Assembly: GCA_913776795.1 (NCBI GenBank)
Contig: CAJYRH010000359.1
Coordinates: forward strand, 1 to 7,300
DNA length: 7,300 nt
Reading direction: 5' to 3'
DNA from: an uncultured Pseudorhodoferax sp.
GTDB taxonomy: Bacteria > Pseudomonadota > Gammaproteobacteria > Burkholderiales > Burkholderiaceae
The notes beneath the pieces are model-generated. The model did not search any database, was not told the origin of the DNA, and worked only from the letters and a program-made list of their open reading frames with translations. A program made the position numbers and the translations under genes. Positions 1 through 5,737 of the stretch are shown here, one piece after another (the stretch's first letter is position 1; each line of letters starts with the position of its first letter).

Positions 1-1018
1 CCAGCTGGCACTGGAAGGCTTCACCGCTGCGCTGCCCGAGCTGCTGGGCGGCTCGGCCGACCTGACCGGCTCCAACCTGACCAACACCAGCCACACGCCG
101 GCACTGCGCTTCAACGCCGAGACCGGCGCCGTGGTGCTGGGCGCGGCGCCTGACCGCAAGGCCGGTGCCGAGGACGAGAAGGCCGCACCGGTGGACGAGC
201 CGCCGCACGGCGTGATCGGGCGCCACATCAACTACGGCGTGCGCGAGTTCGGCATGGCCGCCATCATGAACGGCATCGCGCTGCATGGCGGCTACATCCC
301 CTACGGCGGCACCTTCCTGACCTTCAGCGACTACAGCCGCAACGCGATCCGCATGGCCGCGTTGATGAAGCAGCGCATCGTGCACGTGTTCACGCACGAC
401 TCCATCGGCCTGGGCGAGGACGGTCCGACGCACCAGTCGATCGAACATGCGGCCAGCCTGCGCCTGATCCCGGGCCTGGACGTTTGGCGCCCGGCCGACA
501 CGGCCGAAACCGCCATTGCCTGGGCCGTGGCCCTGGCCCAGAAGCAACGGCCGACCGCGCTGCTGCTGTCGCGCCAGAACCTGCCCTACGCGCCCAAGAG
601 CGAGGACGCGCTGGACCACATCGCCAACGGCGCCTACGTGCTCAGCGAACCCGCCGACGTGGGCCTGAAGGGCAAGGCCCGCGCCGCCATCATCGCCACC
701 GGCTCGGAAGTGCAGCTCGCGCTGGCCGCCCAGAAGATGCTGGCCGAAGCGAAGATCGCCGTGCGCGTGGTCTCCATGCCCAGCACCACCACCTTCGACC
801 GGCAGAGCCTGGCGTACAAGAAAGCGGTGCTGCCCGAAGGCCTGCCGCGCATCGCGGTGGAGATGGGCGTGACCGACGGCTGGTGGAAGTACGGTTGCGC
901 GGCCGTGGTCGGCATCGACACCTATGGCGAGTCCGCCCCCGCGCCCGTGCTGTTCAAGCACTTCGGTTTCACGCCCGAGAACGTGGCGGCGACCGTGCGC
1001 AAGGTTCTGTCCAAGTAA
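1..1018 (+). CDS. tkt: Transketolase, C-terminal part (5' end outside window)
   Basis: Transketolase moves two-carbon ketol units between sugar phosphates in the non-oxidative pentose phosphate or Calvin pathway. It uses thiamine diphosphate and Mg2+ in the cytoplasm. The frame is open from base 2 and gives 338 residues before TAA at 1016-1018; the N-terminal ThDP-pyrophosphate domain lies upstream. Visible landmarks are GSADLTGSNLT at the start of the pyrimidine-binding domain, then NYGVREFGM, whose Glu (codon 245-247) matches the cofactor-activating Glu of E. coli TktA. FTHDSIGLGEDGPTHQ follows, with the substrate-binding His at 395-397, then SRQNLP and the C-terminal domain with IATGSEVQLA, VVSMPS and GESAPAPVLFKHFGFT. 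Compared with remembered TktA, there is an extra acidic, Ala/Lys-rich stretch of roughly 20 residues (about 128-215) before NYGVREFGM. gap follows after 24 bases with no terminator, so the two are probably cotranscribed. Confidence 0.97.
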   Translation, partial: QLALEGFTAALPELLGGSADLTGSNLTNTSHTPALRFNAETGAVVLGAAPDRKAGAEDEKAAPVDEPPHGVIGRHINYGVREFGMAAIMNGIALHGGYIPYGGTFLTFSDYSRNAIRMAALMKQRIVHVFTHDSIGLGEDGPTHQSIEHAASLRLIPGLDVWRPADTAETAIAWAVALAQKQRPTALLLSRQNLPYAPKSEDALDHIANGAYVLSEPADVGLKGKARAAIIATGSEVQLALAAQKMLAEAKIAVRVVSMPSTTTFDRQSLAYKKAVLPEGLPRIAVEMGVTDGWWKYGCAAVVGIDTYGESAPAPVLFKHFGFTPENVAATVRKVLSK

Positions 1019-2041
<1,023 letters not shown>

Positions 2042-2094
2042 GCGCCACGAGGCGGGCCGGGCGGCGGACGGCGGCCGGCGGCCTGCCCGGGCGC

Positions 2095-2122
2095 TTGCGG
2101 GCGTCCACGGGCGCGCTACGAT
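2095..2122 (+). promoter_or_regulatory. Candidate sigma70 promoter for the small helical protein
   Basis: TTGCGG (2095-2100) and TACGAT (2117-2122) are separated by 16 bases and would start transcription about 25 bases before the ATG at 2155. Both boxes match four of six consensus bases. TACGAT boxes are common in GC-rich betaproteobacterial promoters. The position in the short spacer after gap supports it, but this is pattern matching only, and read-through from gap could also serve the gene. Confidence 0.35.
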
Positions 2123-2154
2123 GTGCGCCCACCTTGTCTCGCAAGAGTTCGAAC

Positions 2155-2436
2155 ATGTCCCAGCCTTCCAACGACGCCCAGGCCGCCAGGGACCTGGAGC
2201 TGGCCATTGAAAAGGCCAAGGAGGTCGCCGCCGACATCCGGCAGGCCGCCGACGATCTGGCCGTGGCCAATACCGTGCTCGATTCCCACCTGGGCGAACA
2301 GGCGCGCACGCGCGAAGTCGACCTGGCGCTGGACCACACGGGCGCTGTCGAAAAGACGCTGACCCGATCGGCCGAGACGCTGGACCAGGTCAACGACGCG
2401 CTGGACAAGGCTGTCTCGCCGGCGCCACGCGGCTGA
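2155..2436 (+). CDS. Small acidic alpha-helical protein, unknown function
   Basis: I do not recognise a family for this 93-residue protein. It is acidic, Ala/Leu/Asp/Glu-rich and lacks Cys, Trp, Tyr and Phe. Residues about 8-86 show near-heptad spacing of Leu, Ile, Val and Ala (for example DLELAIEKAKEVAADI and AETLDQVNDALDKAV), which predicts a long helix pair or coiled coil. There is no signal peptide or membrane segment, so it should be cytoplasmic. The frame is open far upstream because of high GC. The ATG at 2155 is chosen because helix-like composition begins there, a weak AAGAG site sits at 2143-2147, and a candidate promoter lies just upstream. A strong hairpin terminator follows 26 bases after the TGA, which supports a real short transcript. 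It could be a phasin-like or chaperone-like helical protein; nothing in the sequence decides. Confidence 0.7.
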   Translation: MSQPSNDAQAARDLELAIEKAKEVAADIRQAADDLAVANTVLDSHLGEQARTREVDLALDHTGAVEKTLTRSAETLDQVNDALDKAVSPAPRG

Positions 2437-2462
2437 GCCGCAATCCTCCCAATCCAAAGACA

Positions 2463-2494
2463 AGGGCCGGTCCAGACCGGCCCTCCTGCTTTCC
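2463..2494 (+). terminator. Hairpin terminator after the small helical gene
   Basis: A perfect 9-bp stem pairs AGGGCCGGT (2463-2471) with ACCGGCCCT (2476-2484) around the loop CCAG. It is followed by CCTGCTTTCC, a pyrimidine-rich but poor T-tract. This is the usual look of an intrinsic terminator in a GC-rich betaproteobacterium. It ends only ten bases before the ATG of the next gene, so it either separates the two transcripts or forms a structured leader for the second. Confidence 0.7.
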
Positions 2495-3409
2495 ATGGAC
2501 AAAGAAGTCGCACCCGCCGTCCTGACGGTCATCAACGAAAAGCGCCTGTCGGGCGACAAGCGCACGCCGGTCGAGATCATCACCAAGATGGGCGTGTTCG
2601 ACGCGCGCGACAAGGCCTCCGACATGGCCTGGCTGGCCAGCGGCGACAACATCATCGTGACCATCTGGGCCGAGCTCGTCAGCGTTGGCGAAGGGGGCCG
2701 CTGGTTCCTGCTGGAATCGCTGGACCCGTTGCACCGCATCGGCGGGGGCGAGCGCACCGAACTGCGCATCCAGCGCACCAAGGACCGCATCGGCCTGATC
2801 AAGCGCGCGTTCGACGCCGGGCAGGGCCTGCGCGCCGTGCTGCAGACCAACCGCGTGGCCATCGCCGACCTGGAGACCGACAAGGCCGCGCGCATGTCGG
2901 TGCGCGTGCCCGACGAGCAGGAATGGCACGTGGCCGTCTGGAGTCCCGAGCAGCGCCACGTGGTGCTGGTGCGCGGCCAGCGCGGCTGGGTGCCGGGCGA
3001 GGCCGAGATCCAGGCGGCCCGCGCGCGCGCCGGCATCGCCGAGGCCGCGCCGGATGCGCCGGCCATCGCGGTCGGCGGCGGCGACCTGCGCAGTGCAGCG
3101 CTGGACCACCTGACGCGCCACTTCGCCGGTTATGGCTACAAGACCGAGGCCCCGGACACCCCCAACCCGGGCTACGAGGTGGAGGTGCGCGACAAGAAGG
3201 GCAAGACGCTGCTCAAGCTGGTCGTGAAGGGCACGGCCACGGGCGCGGCCGGCTATGCGCTGACGTCCGGGCAGCGCGCCTTCGCGCGGCGCGATCCGCA
3301 GTGGCGCCTGGCCGTGGTGTCCGACGCGGGCAGCCCCGCTGCGCAGCACAAGCTGTACAACGGGGCCGACATGGACAAGGCGCCGGGCCTGGCGCCCGAA
3401 CTGGGCTGA
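2495..3409 (+). CDS. Hypothetical protein with degenerate DUF3883-like C-terminal domain
   Basis: This 304-residue cytoplasmic protein has no signal or membrane segment. Residues 1-170 form an uncharacterised region rich in beta-type segments (for example NIIVTIWAELV and HVAVWSPEQRHVVLVRGQRGWVP), followed by an Ala/Pro linker at about 174-195. Residues about 197-295 resemble DUF3883, a PD-(D/E)XK nuclease-like domain found in defence and restriction proteins: a helix ALDHLTRHFAGYGY, then NPGYEVEVRD (224-233), LLKLVVKGT (239-247) and YALTSGQRAFARRDPQWRLAVV (254-275, given here as landmarks). The family typically has NPGYD and an E-x-K motif. Here the Asp is Glu228 and the Glu before Lys245 is Val243, so nuclease activity is doubtful. 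The start at 2495 has no visible ribosome site and sits right after a terminator hairpin; ATG 2588 is an alternative. The assignment is by recalled motif resemblance, not a search. Confidence 0.82.
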   Translation: MDKEVAPAVLTVINEKRLSGDKRTPVEIITKMGVFDARDKASDMAWLASGDNIIVTIWAELVSVGEGGRWFLLESLDPLHRIGGGERTELRIQRTKDRIGLIKRAFDAGQGLRAVLQTNRVAIADLETDKAARMSVRVPDEQEWHVAVWSPEQRHVVLVRGQRGWVPGEAEIQAARARAGIAEAAPDAPAIAVGGGDLRSAALDHLTRHFAGYGYKTEAPDTPNPGYEVEVRDKKGKTLLKLVVKGTATGAAGYALTSGQRAFARRDPQWRLAVVSDAGSPAAQHKLYNGADMDKAPGLAPELG

Positions 3410-3428
3410 GCGCCGGCGCCGCGGACCT

Positions 3429-4898
3429 TCAGGCCATCTTGCCCGACAGGTCCCACATGGCATCGACCAGCGCGTCGATGTCGTTCGCGTCGTGCCACAG
3501 GTGTGTGGAGATGCGCATCGCGTAGTGGTTCGACGCGGCCCCGATCACCGGGAAGCTGGCGTTGCGGATGATCAGGCCCTGCGGGTACTCGGCCTGCAGG
3601 CGCGCCACGAACTGGTTGGCCTTGGTCGCATTCGTCACGTCGGCCCTGTTGCGGAACACGTTGAACGAGGTCAGTGCGCACACCAGCTTGGGGTCGTCCT
3701 TGGGCGAATACAGCGAATCCACGCCCCAGCGCTCGACGATCTTCTCCTTGAGGTAGGCCGACAGCGTGAGGTCGTAGGTCTCGATGTTCTTGCGGCCGAT
3801 CTGGTCCCACAGCTGGCAGGCGCTGGTCAGGGCCTGGAACAGCGGCGTGTGCGTGCTGCCGCAGCTGGTCACGCTGGCGGCGATGTCGTAGGTCGCCGTG
3901 CCGTTGGTGGTGCGCTCGCGCGTGGAATAGGTGCTCGTGTGGATCGGGTACCACTTGGGCAGCGGCAGCGGGTTGGAGGCGCGGATCTTGTTGCGGATGA
4001 CCAGGATGCCGGTGGAGCCCGGGCCGCACTGCCACTTGTGGCCGGCGCCGGACATGAAGTCCATGCCCAGTGCGCCGTAGTCGTAGTGCATCATCCCCGG
4101 CAGGTGGGCGCCGTCGACGATGCTGATGAGCTCGTGCTGCTTGACCACCTGCATGATCTCGGCGATGGGCAGGAGGGTGCCCGTCACATAGGTCGGCGAG
4201 GACCACATCACCGCGCGCACGCGCTTGCCGGCCGCCTTGAGCGTGCGAATGCGCTCGTCGAACAGGTTCTGGTAAGTGGCTGCGGTCTGGTTGTTGCCGA
4301 CGGGCAGCTCGATGCGGGAAATCTCGATGCCGTAGCGGTCCTGTGCGATCGCCAGCGGCACGTTGCCGCCCGGGTGCTCGTGGTTGGTCGTCACGACCAC
4401 GTCGCCGGCCTGCCAGGGGATGCCCAGGATCGCGTGGCACATGCCCGAAGAGGTGTTGGCCGAGAAGGCCAGCTCGTCCGTGTCCACGCCGAAGGCCGGC
4501 GCCACCAGGGCGCGCAGCGCGTTGTGGTCGGTGTAGCCGCTGCCCGATTCGCGGGCCTTCTTGCGGTTTTCGGTGTCGAACAGGTCCAGTGCCACCTTGG
4601 GCATGGAGCCGGCCGTACCGATGTTCATGAAGGTCTTGGTCGGGTCCAGCGTGAACATGTTCTGCACGTCGGTCCAGAAAGCCTCGTTGGCCACCAGTTG
4701 GGCACGCAGGTCGGCCGCGGGCGTGGCCGAGTTGCTGCTGCCGCAGGCCATGAGCGCCGGGCCCAGCGCGGCGGCGCCAGCGCCGTAGCCCAGCATGCGC
4801 AGGAAATCGCGGCGCTTGGACGGCCAGCGCGTCGTGTCGGATGCAGCCAGTGCGTTCAGGTCCGGCGTGTGGACGGTGGCGATCTGTGGGTCTTGCAT
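3429..4898 (-). CDS. Exported PLP-dependent class V aminotransferase-like lipoprotein (isopenicillin N epimerase / PvdN-like)
   Basis: This 489-residue fold-type I PLP enzyme is of the class V aminotransferase group. The N-terminus carries a twin-arginine signal: SKRRDFLRM (27-35), a hydrophobic stretch, then LMAC with Cys52. It should therefore be folded with cofactor in the cytoplasm, exported by Tat and lipid-anchored. Gly at +2 suggests the outer membrane. PLP landmarks are intact: ANTSSG (147-152), NHEHPGG (172-178), Asp262 in VDGAH for the pyridine nitrogen, and the Schiff-base Lys288 in GAGHKWQCGPG. The nearest characterised relative I know is PvdN, a Tat-exported enzyme that modifies the pyoverdine glutamate in fluorescent pseudomonads; nothing here suggests pyoverdine. 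The actual substrate and reaction (transamination, epimerisation, decarboxylation or desulphuration) are unknown. AGGAG at 4907-4911, eight bases from the ATG, fixes the start. The gene lies 22 bases after the RidA-family gene, in the same operon, and ends 19 bases from the convergent gene. Confidence 0.93.
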   Translation of the reverse strand: MQDPQIATVHTPDLNALAASDTTRWPSKRRDFLRMLGYGAGAAALGPALMACGSSNSATPAADLRAQLVANEAFWTDVQNMFTLDPTKTFMNIGTAGSMPKVALDLFDTENRKKARESGSGYTDHNALRALVAPAFGVDTDELAFSANTSSGMCHAILGIPWQAGDVVVTTNHEHPGGNVPLAIAQDRYGIEISRIELPVGNNQTAATYQNLFDERIRTLKAAGKRVRAVMWSSPTYVTGTLLPIAEIMQVVKQHELISIVDGAHLPGMMHYDYGALGMDFMSGAGHKWQCGPGSTGILVIRNKIRASNPLPLPKWYPIHTSTYSTRERTTNGTATYDIAASVTSCGSTHTPLFQALTSACQLWDQIGRKNIETYDLTLSAYLKEKIVERWGVDSLYSPKDDPKLVCALTSFNVFRNRADVTNATKANQFVARLQAEYPQGLIIRNASFPVIGAASNHYAMRISTHLWHDANDIDALVDAMWDLSGKMA

Positions 4899-4920
4899 GG
4901 TGTGTGCTCCTGGTTGCGGT

Positions 4921-5394
4921 TCAGCGGCGGCCGGCGATGACGGCGATCTCGACCTTCACGTCGCGCGGCAGGCGTGCGACTTCGACGGTGGCGCGCACCG
5001 GCGCGTTGCCGGGCTTGAAGTACTCGCCATAGACCTTGTTCATGGCGGCGAACTCGTTGAGGTCCTTCATGAACACCGAGGACGAGAGCACGTCGCCATA
5101 GTCCAGTCCCTGCGACTTGAGCATGGTGCCGATGTAGCGCAGCACGGCGTGCGTCTGGTCCTCGATGCTGGTGCCGACGACGGCGTTGCCGGCCTCGTTG
5201 AGCGGGATCACGCCCGAGAGGTACAGCGTGTTGCCGTGCGCCACCATCTGCGAGTACGGACCGATGGCGGGCGGCACGCCGGTGGTCGACAGGACTGTGC
5301 GTTGGACCGGCACGGCGCAGGCCGTCATGAGCAGCGCTGCGGCGCAGCCAGCCAGCACCCTGGTGAAGCGGCCGGCACGGATGTTGTGGGGCAT
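4921..5394 (-). CDS. RidA-family protein with lipoprotein signal peptide
   Basis: RidA (YjgF/YER057c/UK114) proteins hydrolyse reactive enamine and imine intermediates released by PLP enzymes, giving a keto acid and ammonia. They are normally cytoplasmic trimers of about 128 residues. This 157-residue copy has a prepeptide: basic n-region (Arg6, Arg9, Arg12), hydrophobic core VLAGCAAALLMTA and Cys26 as a likely lipidation site. The mature domain of about 131 residues is of family length. Conserved motifs are present: PPAIGPYSQ (41-49), LYLSGVIPL, and RATVEVARLPRDVKVEIAVIA. Arg134 and Glu149 keep the 15-residue spacing of the catalytic Arg105/Glu120 of E. coli RidA. The lipobox has Met at -3, which is unusual, so an uncleaved or SPase I signal is possible. 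The start is supported by AGGAAGGAAGG at 5402-5412. It is the first gene of an operon with the exported PLP enzyme, which suggests it handles that enzyme's intermediates in the periplasm. Confidence 0.93.
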   Translation of the reverse strand: MPHNIRAGRFTRVLAGCAAALLMTACAVPVQRTVLSTTGVPPAIGPYSQMVAHGNTLYLSGVIPLNEAGNAVVGTSIEDQTHAVLRYIGTMLKSQGLDYGDVLSSSVFMKDLNEFAAMNKVYGEYFKPGNAPVRATVEVARLPRDVKVEIAVIAGRR

Positions 5395-5517
5395 GGAGCT
5401 ACCTTCCTTCCTCTGGAATCAAGAACGACGCGTGGCATCTCGGCCATGCGGAACGACAAGAGCCAGACCCTCCCGGGATGTTTTTGCTGCAGCGCAATGC
5501 GGTCTAACCTGCGCCGA

Positions 5518-5546
5518 ATTCTAGGAATGGCACCGGGGTGTGTGAC
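5518..5546 (-). promoter_or_regulatory. Candidate sigma70 promoter for the RidA/PLP-enzyme operon
   Basis: Reading the - strand, GTCACA (5546-5541) and TAGAAT (5523-5518) are separated by 17 bases. They match four and five of six consensus positions. Transcription would begin near 5510, about 115 bases before the ATG at 5394. The repeated word GTTTCATTT (5548-5556) abuts the -35 box, where an activator or repressor could act. This is the best match in the spacer for this strand, but it is pattern evidence only. Confidence 0.4.
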
Positions 5547-5559
5547 GGTTTCATTTCCC

Positions 5560-5570
5560 CTACGTGGTAG
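5560..5570. promoter_or_regulatory. Small palindrome CTAC-GTG-GTAG, possible regulator half-site pair
   Basis: CTAC and GTAG form perfect four-base arms around GTG, followed directly by TACG. Short TAC/GTA dyads of this kind are compatible with NarL/FixJ-type response regulators, the usual partners of HisKA_3 kinases such as the one encoded to the right. The element is short enough to occur by chance, and only its position just upstream of the left-going promoter makes it worth listing. Confidence 0.2.
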
Positions 5571-5610
5571 TACGCAGCGGCCACTTCCAGCCACCCGGCT
5601 CGCTGCGCCG

Positions 5611-5639
5611 CAGCAGTGTTTCCAAATGAAACGCTGCTG
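5611..5639. promoter_or_regulatory. Long inverted repeat (candidate operator) beside the sigma54 promoter
   Basis: CAGCAGTGTTTC (5611-5622) and GAAACGCTGCTG (5628-5639) are inverted copies with one mismatch (a G-T pair if folded as RNA) around the five-base spacer CAAAT. The core TGTTTC-N5-GAAACG looks like a protein-binding dyad of the Fis-type HTH class used by sigma54 activators. No T-tract follows on either strand, so a terminator is unlikely. It ends two bases before the TGGCAC box at 5642, much closer than the usual 80-200 bp of an upstream activating site, so repression or an atypical arrangement is possible. Confidence 0.5.
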
Positions 5640-5641
5640 GC

Positions 5642-5657
5642 TGGCACCGTGATTGCT
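5642..5657 (+). promoter_or_regulatory. Sigma54 (RpoN) -24/-12 promoter for the histidine kinase gene
   Basis: TGGCAC-N5-TTGCT matches the sigma54 consensus in every invariant position. The GG at 5643-5644 and GC at 5655-5656 are separated by exactly ten bases. Transcription would start near 5668, leaving a leader of about 70 bases before the ATG at 5738. The match lies in an intergenic region, on the strand of the downstream gene. A chance match to ten fixed bases in a window of this size is unlikely (about 0.01 expected for equal base frequencies on both strands). Confidence 0.65.
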
Positions 5658-5737
5658 CTGCACATTCACGCCCGCCATGCCTCTTGCTTTACGTCCCGAA
5701 ACTTTGGTGCATCTCGTCCCTGGAGCGGGGCACTGAG

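Larger units (their letters stand above)
5395..5737. promoter_or_regulatory. Divergent intergenic control region
   Basis: These 343 bases separate the left-going RidA/PLP operon from the right-going histidine kinase. I see no RNA gene or substantial coding frame. The region holds a sigma70-like promoter on the - strand (5518-5546), a 12-bp-arm dyad (5611-5639), a sigma54-type promoter on the + strand (5642-5657), a small palindrome (5560-5570) and a 19-codon open frame (5677-5736) that ends one base before the kinase start. The 9-base word GTTTCATTT occurs at 5548-5556 and, inverted, at 5624-5632 inside the dyad. About 115 bases of leader would precede the RidA-family gene; no convincing riboswitch fold is visible in it. 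Confidence 0.6.

Noticed and set aside
2057..2090. GC-rich inverted repeat CCGGGC...GCCCGG after gap as a terminator
   Set aside because: The stem is six base pairs with a 22-base loop and no T-tract. In sequence this GC-rich such pairs arise easily.
3379..3419. GGCGCC repeats and palindrome GCGCCGGCGC between the convergent genes as a bidirectional terminator
   Set aside because: The repeats are short and mostly coding, the palindrome has no loop, and no T-tract is present on either strand.
2390..3463. - strand open frame opposite the DUF3883-like gene
   Set aside because: Arg/Gly/Ala/His-rich shadow with no motif. The + strand frame has ordinary protein composition and a recognisable C-terminal domain.
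3492..4940. Long + strand open frame (482 codons) across the aminotransferase gene
   Set aside because: It is the antisense shadow of a gene with clear PLP motifs. The translation is Gly/Arg/Ala/Val/His-rich with no recognisable domain, as expected from high GC.
5528..5542. Second TGGCAC box as another sigma54 promoter on the + strand
   Set aside because: The -12 position reads TG instead of the invariant GC, so it fails the consensus.
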